A stretch of DNA of 64,000 nucleotides from Betaproteobacteria bacterium (GTDB lineage: Bacteria; Pseudomonadota; Gammaproteobacteria; Burkholderiales; Ga0077523): assembly GCA_016125475.1 (NCBI GenBank), contig WGLR01000003.1, forward strand, positions 195,945 to 259,944, in the 5' to 3' direction. The notes beneath the pieces are model-generated. The model ran no database searches and was not told the origin of the DNA. It saw nothing but the letters and a program-made list of their open reading frames with translations. This document shows, piece by piece, positions 28,392-38,044 of the stretch; position 1 is the first letter of the stretch; every line of letters begins with the position of its first letter. Position numbers and translations under genes: made by a program.

Positions 28392-29195
28392 TCAGTGGCC
28401 CGAGAATCGGCCGGGGCGGCGTTCCCGGAAGGCGGCAAGGCCCTCCCGCGCGTCGTCGGTCGCGAGCAGCGCGAGCAGGTCGGGCAGCAGACGTTCCCGG
28501 GCGATGGCTTCTCCGTGCTGTCTCGCGAGCCGCGCTGCCACCAGGCTGCGACGCACCGCGAGCGGTGCCTGGGCCGCGATCACCCCGGCCAGGCGGATCG
28601 CGTGTTCGAGCTGTGTTCCGGCGGGCACCACTTCCTGGACGAGCCCCATTCGCAGCGCCTCGGCCGCGTCGAATTCGTCACCCGTCAGGAGCCACCGCAT
28701 CGCGTTCCCCCATCCGGTTTCCTGCGCGAACCGCAGGGTGGCCCCTCCGATGGGGTAGATGCCGCGCCTCACCTCGATCTGGGCGAACCGGGCATCGTCG
28801 GCGGCGATGCGGATGTCGGCGGCGAGCATCAGTTCGATGCCGATCGTGAGGCAGATACCCTGCACCGCGACGACGACCGGCTTCGTGACGGTACGCGTGG
28901 GATCCAGTGCGAGCGGATCGAGGCCGCCGTCCGGAAGGGGGGGCGTGATTCCCCGTTCGAAGAAGGGCACCCACTGCGGCAGATCGATGCCGCCCGTGAA
29001 ATGCTGACCGTTCGCGTGCAGGACGGCGCACCTCAGGTCGTCGTCCCGCTCGAGTTCGCCGAGCGCGAGCGAGAGTTGCTCGAACATCGAAATGTCGAAC
29101 GCGTTGCGTTTCGGGACCCGGTCGAGGCCGACCAGCAGGAGGTGACCGTCCCGGACGGTCGTCACGCGCCCGAGCACGGCGGGGCCCGTCAGCAC
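28392..29195 (-). CDS. Enoyl-CoA hydratase/isomerase family (crotonase) protein
   Basis: 267-residue crotonase-fold protein. The oxyanion-hole region reads [13 protein letters not shown] (about 60-72) and [21 protein letters not shown] (about 111-131). The catalytic glutamates of true hydratases are not clearly placed ([18 protein letters not shown]), so it may be a CoA isomerase or another crotonase activity. Start GTG 29195 overlaps the bpt stop by 7 bp, placing it in an aat-bpt-crotonase-pyrD unit. The substrate cannot be inferred. Confidence 0.82.
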   Translation of the reverse strand: MLTGPAVLGRVTTVRDGHLLLVGLDRVPKRNAFDISMFEQLSLALGELERDDDLRCAVLHANGQHFTGGIDLPQWVPFFERGITPPLPDGGLDPLALDPTRTVTKPVVVAVQGICLTIGIELMLAADIRIAADDARFAQIEVRRGIYPIGGATLRFAQETGWGNAMRWLLTGDEFDAAEALRMGLVQEVVPAGTQLEHAIRLAGVIAAQAPLAVRRSLVAARLARQHGEAIARERLLPDLLALLATDDAREGLAAFRERRPGRFSGH

Positions 29196-29941
29196 GTGCC
29201 CACGGCGCCGGGAGAGGTGTCGGGCAGTTCCTGCCAGCGCCCGTCGATCAGGCCTTCGATCGGGCGGAAGTTCACCTTGTAGGCCATCTTCCGGCTCTCG
29301 GCGATCCAGTATCCGAGATAGAGGTGCGGCAGGCCCAGGCGGTCGCACAGCTGCAGTTGCCAGAGTACGTTGTACGTCCCGAGGCTCGCGCCCGCGAGAT
29401 CGGGTTCGAAGAACGTGTAGACGGAGGACAGGCCGTCCTCGAGCCGGTCGATGATGCTGACCATGCGAAGCTGTCCCTGCTCGCGAAACTCGACGAGGTT
29501 GGAGCGCACGTTGCTCTGGAGCAGGAAGTGCCGGTACTGCTCCCGGGAGTCGTGATCCATGCCCCCGCCGAAGTGGCGGGCCGACTGGTACCGGAGATAG
29601 AGCGCGTAGTGTTCCGGGCTGTAGCGCAGGTCGAGCATGCGCGCCTCGAGGTGCTCGTGACGTGACCACGCCCGCCGCTGCGAGCGATTCGGACGGAACT
29701 GGTCGACCAGGATCCGGACGGGAACGCACGCGCGGCAGCGGTCGCAGTAGGGACGATACGTGAATGCTCCGCTGCGCCGGAATCCGGCCCGGACCAGTTC
29801 GCTGTAGACGTGCGTGTCGATCGCGTGGCTCGGCGTCGCGACCTGCGACCGCGCGAGGCGGTCCGCCAGGTAGCTGCACGGATAGGGAGCAGTCGCATAG
29901 AACTGCAGCACCGAGAATGGCAGATCGTTCAGTTGGGTCAT
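29189..29941 (-). CDS. bpt: Bpt aminoacyl-tRNA-protein transferase
   Basis: 250 residues, related to eukaryotic ATE1. Transfers leucine from Leu-tRNA to proteins with N-terminal Asp or Glu, making them N-degron substrates for ClpS/ClpAP. The N-terminal cysteine pattern YPCSYL ... [12 protein letters not shown] is intact, as are [11 protein letters not shown] and the GNAT-like core [24 protein letters not shown]. It overlaps aat by 4 bp, the normal arrangement in beta-proteobacteria. Confidence 0.94.
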   Translation of the reverse strand: MTQLNDLPFSVLQFYATAPYPCSYLADRLARSQVATPSHAIDTHVYSELVRAGFRRSGAFTYRPYCDRCRACVPVRILVDQFRPNRSQRRAWSRHEHLEARMLDLRYSPEHYALYLRYQSARHFGGGMDHDSREQYRHFLLQSNVRSNLVEFREQGQLRMVSIIDRLEDGLSSVYTFFEPDLAGASLGTYNVLWQLQLCDRLGLPHLYLGYWIAESRKMAYKVNFRPIEGLIDGRWQELPDTSPGAVGTC

Positions 29942-30645
29942 GCAGCGCCCTCGTTACGCACGCGGTACTGCCAGGGGCCCGGCAGCGCGTCCGGGGAGTG
30001 TACCAATTCCCGCACGCGTGCCAAGAAGAGCTCGCGCGGGATCTCCCGGGCGCCCAGGCTCGCGAGGTGCGGGGTCGTCATCTGGCAGTCGATCATGCCG
30101 TACGCCTGCTCGCGCAGCCTGCCCGCGAGATGGACCAGTGCGATCTTCGACGCATTGCTCACCCGCGCGAACATCGACTCGCCGAAGAACATGCGCCCGA
30201 GCGACACGCCGTACAGGCCACCCGCGAGACGGCCGTCCATCCAGGTTTCCATGCTGTGCGCGAATCCGGCCGCGTGGAGTTCGCAATAGGCCTCGATCAT
30301 CTCCTCGGTGATCCACGTTCCGGCCTGGCCTTCGCGCGGTGCCGCGCAGGCCCGCATCACCGCTTCGAAGGCGCTGTCCGCACGCACTTCGTAGCAGGTA
30401 TTGCGCAGTGTCTTCCGCAGGGATCGCGAGATCGTCAGTTCCGAAGGAACCAGGACCATCCGCGGGTCCGGACTCCACCAGAGAATCGGTTCCTGGTCGC
30501 TGTACCACGGAAAGATGCCCCGCGAATACGCGCTCAGCAGTCTCTGCACGGACAGGTCGCCGCCCGCTGCGAGCAGTCCGTTCGGATGCTGGAGCGCTCG
30601 GGAGACGGGGGGGAACGGATCCTTCGGACCGAGCCAGGGGATCAA
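29938..30645 (-). CDS. aat: Leucyl/phenylalanyl-tRNA-protein transferase
   Basis: Adds Leu or Phe to N-terminal Arg or Lys of proteins, creating N-degrons. 235 residues. Family signatures include [39 protein letters not shown], and [18 protein letters not shown]. Start ATG 30645 lies 21 bp downstream of the superoxide dismutase gene, so the four or five leftward genes from about 31.2 kb may be one unit. Length is normal. Confidence 0.96.
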   Translation of the reverse strand: MIPWLGPKDPFPPVSRALQHPNGLLAAGGDLSVQRLLSAYSRGIFPWYSDQEPILWWSPDPRMVLVPSELTISRSLRKTLRNTCYEVRADSAFEAVMRACAAPREGQAGTWITEEMIEAYCELHAAGFAHSMETWMDGRLAGGLYGVSLGRMFFGESMFARVSNASKIALVHLAGRLREQAYGMIDCQMTTPHLASLGAREIPRELFLARVRELVHSPDALPGPWQYRVRNEGAA

Positions 30646-30666
30646 GGGAGCGGGTCGGGAGGGGGC

Positions 30667-31197
30667 TCAGGGATCGCGACTGATGAGGCCGCACGCCAGA
30701 CGGTCTCCGGACCCGCCGGAAGGTTGCGTAGCCAGATCGTCGGGGTGCGCGTGCACGATCACCGAGCGTCCGACGATGCTGTCCTTGTCCGTGCCCAGCG
30801 AGAGCCCCCTGACTTCGAGCGTGAATTCGGCCACGCCCTCGGTGTTGGCGATGATGTTGCCGAGATCGCCGGCGTGATGGTTCTCGCTGTAGGGCCCGGC
30901 ATGCTGCGCGCCGGAAGGGTTGAAGTGCCCCCCGGCACTCGATGCGTCCGGCGACGCGCAGTTGCCCTTCTCGTGAATGTGGAAGCCGTGTGCGCCGGGC
31001 GTGAGGCCCGTTATGCGCCCCGTCACGAGCACGACATCCTCGTGCGGCTGGAATCTGACGCTGCCGTGGACGTCGTTGCCCTGCGTGGGCAGGATCGTCG
31101 CCGTTGCTCCCGGCACCTTGGTCACTATCTTTTGCACGCGGGCACATCCCGACACGCTCATGGCGGCCAGGGCCAGGGCGAAAAAGAGCGATTTCAT
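30667..31197 (-). CDS. sodC: Cu/Zn superoxide dismutase lipoprotein
   Basis: 176-residue SodC-type protein. Lipobox VSGC puts the acylated Cys at residue 18, so it is membrane-anchored in the periplasm. Copper ligands His73 and His75 (GFHIHEKGNC), His91 (GGHFNP) and a later His in VIVHAHPDD are present. The zinc loop with HAGPYSENHHAGDLGN and the active-site Arg in SGDRLACG are also intact, so it should be catalytic. ATG 31197 is chosen because GAGGA lies 5-6 nt upstream; upstream in-frame codons would bury the lipoprotein signal. Confidence 0.9.
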   Translation of the reverse strand: MKSLFFALALAAMSVSGCARVQKIVTKVPGATATILPTQGNDVHGSVRFQPHEDVVLVTGRITGLTPGAHGFHIHEKGNCASPDASSAGGHFNPSGAQHAGPYSENHHAGDLGNIIANTEGVAEFTLEVRGLSLGTDKDSIVGRSVIVHAHPDDLATQPSGGSGDRLACGLISRDP

Positions 31198-31493
31198 GAA
31201 CATCCTCGTAAGGCCGTCGCGCCGCTGGTTCGCGCCGCGGCCGACGTGATGCTCCGGTTTTTGTATCACCGGGGCAGATGGGTGTCAAACGATGACAGGA
31301 CCCGCATTTCCCGCATCCGCCGGTATCGCGCATAATCGGGATGCTGGCGTCGTGGCCGCAGGACGACTCGGGCGCCGCCTCGCGCGTGTGCGCCGCGAGT
31401 CCGGCGGATCCGCGTGCGGGGCGTCCCGTTCACCGCAGTGCGTATCTTGCCACGGCGACCACCTGCTTCATCCAAGAGACGCTTCCAGACATC

Positions 31494-32714
31494 GTGACAT
31501 CCGGCGGATCCCCGATCGATCCCAAGCAGCTCGAAGCCGCATTCTCCCTGTTCAACGAGGCTTCGAGCCAGCTCGCGACGGCCTATGCCGAGCTGCAGGG
31601 ACGGGTGGACCGGCTCGCGGCCGAACTCGCGGTGGCGAACGGCGAGCTCAAGCGACAGTACCTCGAGAAGGAGGCCCTTTCCGAAAGGCTGAGGCTTCTC
31701 CTCGACGCGCTGCCGGGCGGCGTGGTCGTGATCGATGCCGACGACATCGTGGTCGACGCCAATCCCGCGGCCCGCGAGTGGCTCGGAAACCTGCTTCCCG
31801 GTGCGAAGTGGTCGGACGCCGCTCGTCACCTCGCCCCAACGCCGGACGGCCGCGAGTGGATCGTCGAGACCCCGGCGGGCAAGCGCCGGCTCGCCGTCTC
31901 CGAGAGCCGTCTGGACGTGGCCGGCGGACGGATACTGCTTCTCAACGACGTGACCGAGGCGGCCCGACTGCAACAGCAGCTCGAGCATCACAAGCGGCTC
32001 TCGGCCATGGGCGAGATGGCTGCCGGGCTCGCGCACCAGCTCCGCACGCCGCTCGCCACGGCGCTGCTCTACACCGCGAACCTCGCGAGAACCGACCTGC
32101 CCGACGCCGAACGGGTCCGTTTCAGCGAGCGGGTCCGCGAGCGGCTGAGACACCTCGAGCGAATGATCCAGGACATGCTCCTGTTCGTGCGTGGTCAGCC
32201 CGCCACGCAGGAGTCCGTCGACATCGGCGGGGTTCTCGCCGACGTCGCGCAGACCATGGAGCCGCAGATGCGTGCGCGTCAGGTCGCTTTCGTGCGCGAG
32301 TGCGCGCTCGACCGTGTGTGGGTCGAGGGCGATCGCAAGGCGCTCACCGGGGCACTCCTCAGTCTGCTCGAGAACGCATTGCAGGTGTCGGACAGCGGGG
32401 GGCGCGTGGCACTCGCCGCGGAGGTCGCGGGCGACGAGGTATGCGTCCGCGTGACGGACGACGGGCCGGGCATGGCGCCAGACGTGATGTCACGGGTTTT
32501 CGAACCGTTCTTCACGACGCGGCAGGAAGGCACCGGACTCGGCCTCGCGATCGTGCGACGCGTCGCCGAAGTGCACGGCGGCGAGGTCGAGGTGCGGTCC
32601 GAGCCGGGCCGCGGGAGCGTGTTCACGCTTCGGCTTCCGGCCGGCTCGCAGGCTGACGCACCGGTGCGCGCGGACGCCGACGCCGGGGGCACGAACACAG
32701 GGAGCACAGGATGA
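31494..32714 (+). CDS. flrB: Flagellar two-component sensor kinase FlrB/FleS
   Basis: 406 residues, no transmembrane helix. A coiled-coil start (LEAAFSLFNEASSQLATAYAEL) is followed by a PAS-like domain (about 65-155), a HisKA domain with phospho-acceptor His181 in GLAHQLRTPLAT, and an ATPase domain (NALQ, DDGPGM, GTGLGLAIV). It should phosphorylate FlrC and so time the middle flagellar genes. Start GTG 31494 is preferred because earlier in-frame sequence is Arg/Ala-rich and unlike the family; no strong ribosome site supports it. It overlaps flrC by 4 bp. Confidence 0.85.
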   Translation: MTSGGSPIDPKQLEAAFSLFNEASSQLATAYAELQGRVDRLAAELAVANGELKRQYLEKEALSERLRLLLDALPGGVVVIDADDIVVDANPAAREWLGNLLPGAKWSDAARHLAPTPDGREWIVETPAGKRRLAVSESRLDVAGGRILLLNDVTEAARLQQQLEHHKRLSAMGEMAAGLAHQLRTPLATALLYTANLARTDLPDAERVRFSERVRERLRHLERMIQDMLLFVRGQPATQESVDIGGVLADVAQTMEPQMRARQVAFVRECALDRVWVEGDRKALTGALLSLLENALQVSDSGGRVALAAEVAGDEVCVRVTDDGPGMAPDVMSRVFEPFFTTRQEGTGLGLAIVRRVAEVHGGEVEVRSEPGRGSVFTLRLPAGSQADAPVRADADAGGTNTGSTG

Positions 32715-34105
32715 CCGATACGACTCGCGTGCCGGCTGCGGCGCGCCCCCTGCCGATCCTCATCGTCGAGGACGACGGCGCACTGCGGGAAGCGCTGTCC
32801 GACACCCTGAAGCTTGCCGGCTACGACGTCGTCGAGGCCGTCGACGGACAGAGCGCGCTCGCCGTACTCGAGCGGGCCCGGGTCGGCATCGTCGTGAGCG
32901 ATGTGCAGATGAAGCCCATGGACGGTCACGCCCTGCTGCTCGAGGTGAAGAAGCGCCACCCCCATGTCCCCGTGCTCCTCATGACCGCCTACGGCGTCAT
33001 CGACCGCGCGGTCGCGGCGATGCGCGAAGGCGCATGCGACTACATCACGAAGCCGTTCGAGCCCGACGCACTGCTCGCGCGGGTCGTGCGGCACATGCTT
33101 CCTGCCGCCTACGGCGAGGACGAGGACGTGATCGCCGAGGATCCCGCCACGCGGGAGATACTCGACCTCGCGAGACGTGTCGCGGCTACGGACGCCACCG
33201 TGCTGATCACGGGCGAGAGCGGGACCGGCAAGGAGGTGCTGGCGCGCACGATCCACCGTCTGTCCGCGCGTGCGAAGGGGCCGTTCGTCGCGATCAACTG
33301 TGCGGCGATTCCCGACAATCTGCTCGAGGCGACGCTGTTCGGATACGAAAAGGGGGCGTTCACGGGCGCCGCGACGTCGGCGCCGGGCAAGTTCGAACTG
33401 GCGCACGGGGGGACTCTCCTCCTCGACGAAATATCGGAGATGCCGCTGGGTCTTCAGGCGAAGCTGCTGCGCGTGCTGCAGGAACGCGAAGTGGAGCGGG
33501 TCGGGGGGCGCAGGCCCCAGTCGCTGGACATGCGTGTCCTCGCGACCTCCAATCGCGACATGGCGGCCGAAGTGCGGGCAGGCCGCTTTCGCGAGGACCT
33601 CTACTATCGACTGAACGTTTTCCCGCTGCACAACGTGCCGCTGCGTGAACGGCCGGCAGACATCCTGCCGATGGCGAGGCGAATCCTGAGTCGAGGCATC
33701 CAGCCCGGGGCCGGCAGCGCGTACGTGCTCTCTCCGGAGGCGGAGCGCGCGTTGACCGCCTATGGGTGGCCCGGTAACATCCGGGAACTGGAGAATGTCA
33801 TGCAGCGCGCGATGATCCTCGCGCGATCGCTGACGATCGATCCGTCCGATCTGGCGCTTCCCCGACAGGAGTCGGCGGCCCAGCGGGAAGTTCCCGCGGC
33901 GCGTGCGAATCCCCCGGCCGAAGACATCCGGACGCTGGAACGGCGACACATTCTGGACATGCTCGCGTCCGTAGGGGGCGTGAGGCGGGTCGCGGCGGAG
34001 AGACTGGGAATGGCGGAGCGCACGCTTCGCTACAAGCTCCGGCAGTACCGGCAGGAAGGGTTCAGTATCCCTGCCGGTGGCGCCCAGGATGACGGGCAGG
34101 ACTGA
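32711..34105 (+). CDS. flrC: Sigma-54-dependent flagellar regulator FlrC/FleR
   Basis: 464 residues: receiver domain with phospho-acceptor Asp64 (VVSDVQMKPMDG), AAA+ domain with Walker A GESGTGKE at 168-175 and the sigma-54 contact loop GAFTGA at 215-220, and a Fis-type helix-turn-helix near the C-terminus (VRRVAAERLGMAERTLRYKL). Activates sigma-54 promoters of flagellar operons; a matching promoter lies immediately downstream, before fliE. Confidence 0.93.
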   Translation: MTDTTRVPAAARPLPILIVEDDGALREALSDTLKLAGYDVVEAVDGQSALAVLERARVGIVVSDVQMKPMDGHALLLEVKKRHPHVPVLLMTAYGVIDRAVAAMREGACDYITKPFEPDALLARVVRHMLPAAYGEDEDVIAEDPATREILDLARRVAATDATVLITGESGTGKEVLARTIHRLSARAKGPFVAINCAAIPDNLLEATLFGYEKGAFTGAATSAPGKFELAHGGTLLLDEISEMPLGLQAKLLRVLQEREVERVGGRRPQSLDMRVLATSNRDMAAEVRAGRFREDLYYRLNVFPLHNVPLRERPADILPMARRILSRGIQPGAGSAYVLSPEAERALTAYGWPGNIRELENVMQRAMILARSLTIDPSDLALPRQESAAQREVPAARANPPAEDIRTLERRHILDMLASVGGVRRVAAERLGMAERTLRYKLRQYRQEGFSIPAGGAQDDGQD

Positions 34106-34107
34106 GG

Positions 34108-34122
34108 CGGCATGACGTTTGC
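34108..34122 (+). promoter_or_regulatory. Sigma-54 promoter for the fliE operon
   Basis: The sequence cGGCATGacgtTTGC has the invariant GG (34109-34110) and GC (34121-34122) separated by exactly 10 nt, with most of the TGGCACG-N4-TTGC consensus. Transcription would start near 34133, about 50 nt before fliE. It lies just after the stop of the sigma-54 activator gene flrC. Confidence 0.72.
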
Positions 34123-34184
34123 CTGTAGGGTCTTGTGAGGGAGTTGGTGTCACGCGCACGCTCGAAGCCGGCACCCAGAGGGCT

Positions 34185-34502
34185 ATGAATACACAGGGAA
34201 TCGATCAACTTCTCGGCGAACTCCGCCAGGCGGCCTCGCAGGCGGCAAACCAGGAACCGGCAAGCGCTGCCGCCGGGTCGGCAGATTTTGCCGGTCTGCT
34301 GAAGTCGTCCCTCGATCAGGTCAATGCCGCCCAGCACGAGGCCGACAAGCTGCAGCAGGCTTTCGACGCCGGGGATCCCAACGTGAATCTGCAGGATGTG
34401 ATGGTGCAACTGCAGAAGGCCAGCCTGTCCTTCCAGACCATGGTCCAGGTCCGCAATCGTCTCGTCTCCGCGTATCAGGAAATCATGAGCATGCAGGCCT
34501 GA
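34185..34502 (+). CDS. fliE: Flagellar hook-basal body protein FliE
   Basis: 105 residues. FliE joins the MS ring to the proximal rod and is the first substrate of the flagellar export gate. The C-terminal signature VMVQLQKASLSFQTMVQVRNRLVSAYQEIM is complete. Start ATG 34185 has AGAGGG 4-5 nt upstream; longer in-frame starts are not family-like. It is the first gene of the sigma-54-controlled run. Confidence 0.95.
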   Translation: MNTQGIDQLLGELRQAASQAANQEPASAAAGSADFAGLLKSSLDQVNAAQHEADKLQQAFDAGDPNVNLQDVMVQLQKASLSFQTMVQVRNRLVSAYQEIMSMQA

Positions 34503-34523
34503 GCCTGAGGGCAGGGTGCGCTG

Positions 34524-36179
34524 ATGGCACAGCCTCCCCGGGAAGTCCTGGCCGCGATCTGGCGCGCGTTCAACCAGCTCAGCAACGCCCGGAAGATCGG
34601 TCTGCTCGCCGGTCTCGCCGGCGTGATCGCGATCTCCAGCTATCTCTTCGAACTCTCGACGACGCCCCAGTATCGCGTCCTGTTCGCGAACATCTCGGAG
34701 GCGGACGGCGGCGCGATCATCGCGCAGCTCTCCCAGATGAACGTGCCCTACAAGGTCGCGGAGGGGGGCGGCGCGATTCTCGTGCCGTCCGACGTGGTCT
34801 ACCAGACGCGTCTCCAGCTCGCCTCGCAGGGACTGCCGAAGGGCGGTGGAGTCGGCTTCGAGCTCATGGAGAATCAGAAGTTCGGGGCGAGCCAGTTCCT
34901 CGAACAGGTCAACTACCAGCGTGCGCTCGAAGGCGAGCTGAGCCGTACGATCCGCTCGCTCCAGGAAGTGCGCGACGCGCGGGTGCACCTCGCGATCCCG
35001 CGGCCGAGCGTGTTCCTGCGGGAGGATCAGAAGCCCAGCGCTTCGGTGCTCGTGACCGTCTACCCGGGCCGGTCGCTCGATCCGGCTCAGGTCACCGGGA
35101 TCGTGAACCTGATCGCTTCGAGCGTGCCCGAGCTGTCCCCGCGCAGCGTGACCGTCGTGGACCAGACAGGGTCGCTGCTCTCCGGGCCCGGCGAGGACAT
35201 GAGCGCGAGCGGGCTCGACAGTGCGCAGCTCAAGTTCCGGCACCGGGTCGAGGAGAACATCGCACGCAAGATCGAGACGATCCTCCGGCCTATCGCGGGC
35301 CCGGACAACGTCCGCGCGCAGGTCGCGGCGATGCTCGATTTCTCGGAGGTCGAGCAGACGTCGGAGACGTATCGACCGAACAGCGACACCAAGGATCAGG
35401 TGATCCGGAGCCAGCAGGTTTCCGAGTCGAACAGCCAGACGCCGCAGGCCGCCCAGGGTGTTCCGGGTGCCCTGTCGAACACCCCTCCCGGTGCGGCCAC
35501 CGCGCCGCTCGTGGCGCCGCCGCCCGGCACGAACGCGAACGGGCAGCCCGCGATGGCGACGACGTCCCAGCGGGACACGAAGACGAATTTCGAGGTCGAC
35601 AAGACGATCCGTCACACCAAGGGCGAGGTCGGCACGGTCAAGCGCCTGTCGGTTGCCGTGCTCGTGAACTACAAGCGCGTGGTCGAGGGAGACAAGTCCC
35701 GGCTGGTGCCCTACGACGACAAGGAGATCGCGCAGATCCAGAATCTCGTGCGCGAGGCGATGGGGTTCGATCAGACCCGGGGCGACACGCTGAACATCGT
35801 GAACGCCGCGTTCCAGGCGCCGACGGCGGAGCCGGAGCTGCCGTTCTACAGGCGTCCGGAGAACATAGAATGGGCGATCAAGGCCGGGGTGGTCGGCATC
35901 TTCGGTCTCGTCGCACTCGCGCTCGTCCTCTCCGCGATGCGCGAACTCGTTCGGCTGTCCCGGCCGCCGGAGCCGGTGCCCGTGGGAGCGGGGGCGGACG
36001 GGGGCGCGGCGACGATGGAGCCGGGCGAAGAGGCTGCGGCCGAAGGAGGGGCCGAATCCGCCAGGACCGAGGAGGAATCGGAGTACGAGCGCAATCTCAG
36101 ACTCGCGCGCGACGTTGCACGCGACAATCCGCGTCTCGTGGCACAGATCATCAAGGGCTGGATGACGGGCGATGAGTGA
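34524..36179 (+). CDS. fliF: Flagellar MS-ring protein FliF
   Basis: 551 residues, inner membrane. Transmembrane segments near 23-43 and about 450-470 flank the periplasmic ring-building motifs (RBM1-3: QYRVLFANISEADGG; GVGFELMENQKFGASQFLEQVNYQRALEGEL; and others). A Pro/Gly-rich insert lies at about 300-350. The C-terminal cytoplasmic tail binds FliG. It overlaps fliG by 8 bp. Confidence 0.96.
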   Translation: MAQPPREVLAAIWRAFNQLSNARKIGLLAGLAGVIAISSYLFELSTTPQYRVLFANISEADGGAIIAQLSQMNVPYKVAEGGGAILVPSDVVYQTRLQLASQGLPKGGGVGFELMENQKFGASQFLEQVNYQRALEGELSRTIRSLQEVRDARVHLAIPRPSVFLREDQKPSASVLVTVYPGRSLDPAQVTGIVNLIASSVPELSPRSVTVVDQTGSLLSGPGEDMSASGLDSAQLKFRHRVEENIARKIETILRPIAGPDNVRAQVAAMLDFSEVEQTSETYRPNSDTKDQVIRSQQVSESNSQTPQAAQGVPGALSNTPPGAATAPLVAPPPGTNANGQPAMATTSQRDTKTNFEVDKTIRHTKGEVGTVKRLSVAVLVNYKRVVEGDKSRLVPYDDKEIAQIQNLVREAMGFDQTRGDTLNIVNAAFQAPTAEPELPFYRRPENIEWAIKAGVVGIFGLVALALVLSAMRELVRLSRPPEPVPVGAGADGGAATMEPGEEAAAEGGAESARTEEESEYERNLRLARDVARDNPRLVAQIIKGWMTGDE

Positions 36180-37173
36180 AGACGGGGTCAATCGATCGGC
36201 GGTTCTGCTGATGAGTCTCGGCGAGGAGGCCGCGGTCGAGGTGTTCAAGTTCCTCGGGCCGAAGGAAGTGCAGAAGCTCGGCCTCGAGATGGCGAAGATC
36301 AGTTCCATTCCGCGCGAACGCGTCGAGAACGTGGTCGCGGACTTCCACACGGAAGCGCAGCGCCAGGACGGCATCAACACCGACACGGACGAGTACCTCC
36401 GGTCCGTGCTCACGAAGGCGCTCGGACAGGAAAAGGCCGGTGCGCTCATAGACCGGATCCTGAGCAACAACGACAATGCCGGCATCGAGAGTCTCAAGTG
36501 GATGGATGCCGCGTCCGTCGCCGAACTCATCAAGAACGAGCATCCGCAGATCATCGCGACGATCCTCGTCCACCTCGACGCGGACCAGGCGAGCGACATC
36601 CTCAAGGCGTTCACGGAACGCCAGCGCAACGACGTGATGATGCGCATCGCGACCCTGGAGGGCGTGCAGCCGTCGGCGCTGCGCGATCTGAACGAAGTGC
36701 TGTCGCAGCTGCTTTCCGGCAGCGATCGTGTCAAGAAGAGCGCGATGGGCGGGGTGGATGTCGCTGCGGAGATCCTGAATTTCATGAGCGGTCAGTACGA
36801 GACCGCGGTCACGGAGTTCATCCGGGAGACCGATCCCGACCTCGCGCAGAAGATCCAGGACAAGATGTTCGTGTTCGAGAACCTGCTCGAACTCGACGAC
36901 CGCAGCATCCAGCTGCTGTTGCGCGAGGTGCAATCGGAGACGCTCGTGGTCGCACTCAAGGGCACTTCGGAGCCGCTGAAGGAGAAGATCTTCAAGAACA
37001 TGTCTTCGCGTGCGTCGGAAATGCTGCGGGAAGACCTCGAAGCGAAGGGGCCGGTCCGCCTCTCCGAGGTCGAGTCCGAGCAGAAGGAGATCCTGAAGAT
37101 CGTGCGTCGCCTGGCCGACGAGGGGCAGATCGTTCTCGGAAGCAAGGGCGGGGACGAAGGCCTTGTCGAGTAG
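36172..37173 (+). CDS. fliG: Flagellar motor switch protein FliG
   Basis: 333 residues. N-terminal FliF-binding domain, middle domain with the EHPQ motif (KNEHPQIIATILVHLD), and C-terminal torque domain whose charged helix DDRSIQLLLREVQSETLVVALKG carries the residues that face the stator. The start is inside the end of fliF, and the stop lies 11 bp past the fliH start. Confidence 0.96.
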   Translation: MSEDGVNRSAVLLMSLGEEAAVEVFKFLGPKEVQKLGLEMAKISSIPRERVENVVADFHTEAQRQDGINTDTDEYLRSVLTKALGQEKAGALIDRILSNNDNAGIESLKWMDAASVAELIKNEHPQIIATILVHLDADQASDILKAFTERQRNDVMMRIATLEGVQPSALRDLNEVLSQLLSGSDRVKKSAMGGVDVAAEILNFMSGQYETAVTEFIRETDPDLAQKIQDKMFVFENLLELDDRSIQLLLREVQSETLVVALKGTSEPLKEKIFKNMSSRASEMLREDLEAKGPVRLSEVESEQKEILKIVRRLADEGQIVLGSKGGDEGLVE

Positions 37174-37915
37174 TCGCATCATTCGTCACGGCGACTCGAC
37201 GCCGATCCGTCCCTGGCGCCCGGGAGAACTCGTGTCCGGTGCGCCCGCGACGGAACGCCCACCCCGGACGCCATCGGTCGCGTCCGCCCCGCCGGAGCGA
37301 AGCGCCGTCGCCGCAGTTCCCCCCACCGTCGAGGCTGTCCGACCCGATCCACCCGTGAACGCGGTCGATCCCGCGCCACCTGCGGAGGAACTCGAACGCG
37401 AGAAGGTCGAACGTGCCCGCGCCCAAGCGCGCGAAGCCGGGCGGGTCGAAGGTTATGCCGAGGGCATGCGCCAGGCGGATGCGGACGTGCGCAGGTTTCG
37501 CGAGGTGCTCGGTCACCTCACGACACTCGCCGAGGATCTAGAGCAGGGCATCGCGAACGACGTCCTCTCGCTGTCGCTCGAACTCGCGAAGCAGATCGTG
37601 CGACAGTCCCTGCGCGCGAAGCCTGAAATCGTGCTGAGTCTCATACGCGAGGCGACGCGCAGCTTTCCCGAGCTCGGCGAGAGCCGGCGGCTCATCCTCC
37701 ATCCCGATGATGCGTCGATCGTGCGCGCGCTGGCCGCGTCGGATCCCGCCGACGAACTGGGTCCCTGGACCATCATCGAGGACCCTCAGGTCGAGCGCGG
37801 GGGCTGCAAGTTCCAGAATGCCTCGACCGAGATCGACGCCACCCTCGAGACGCGGTGGCGGCGCGTGGTCGCGAGTCTCGGCCGTGACGATGCCTGGCTG
37901 GATCTCAACCTCTAG
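37163..37915 (+). CDS. fliH: Flagellar export ATPase regulator FliH
   Basis: 250 residues. A Pro-rich N-terminus is followed by a coiled region (EELEREKVERARAQAREAGRVEGYAEGMRQA) and the HrpE/FliH C-terminal domain (VLSLSLELAKQIVRQSL; HPDD; WTIIEDPQVERGGCKF). Dimeric FliH holds FliI at the C-ring. The TTG start at 37163 overlaps fliG by 11 bp. The 129 bp to fliI hold no other gene. Confidence 0.9.
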   Translation: MSSSRIIRHGDSTPIRPWRPGELVSGAPATERPPRTPSVASAPPERSAVAAVPPTVEAVRPDPPVNAVDPAPPAEELEREKVERARAQAREAGRVEGYAEGMRQADADVRRFREVLGHLTTLAEDLEQGIANDVLSLSLELAKQIVRQSLRAKPEIVLSLIREATRSFPELGESRRLILHPDDASIVRALAASDPADELGPWTIIEDPQVERGGCKFQNASTEIDATLETRWRRVVASLGRDDAWLDLNL

Positions 37916-38044
37916 TCTCGGTGCCTTCGGCTCCGGTCCGGGTCTGGCGACCCGGCGAGTGACACGCAGGCGCGACACCGCGCCGGTGGGTCGCGTGCAG
38001 CTTCCTGCGTGCCGGTGCGCCGTTCCGGTGCTGCGGGAGATGCC

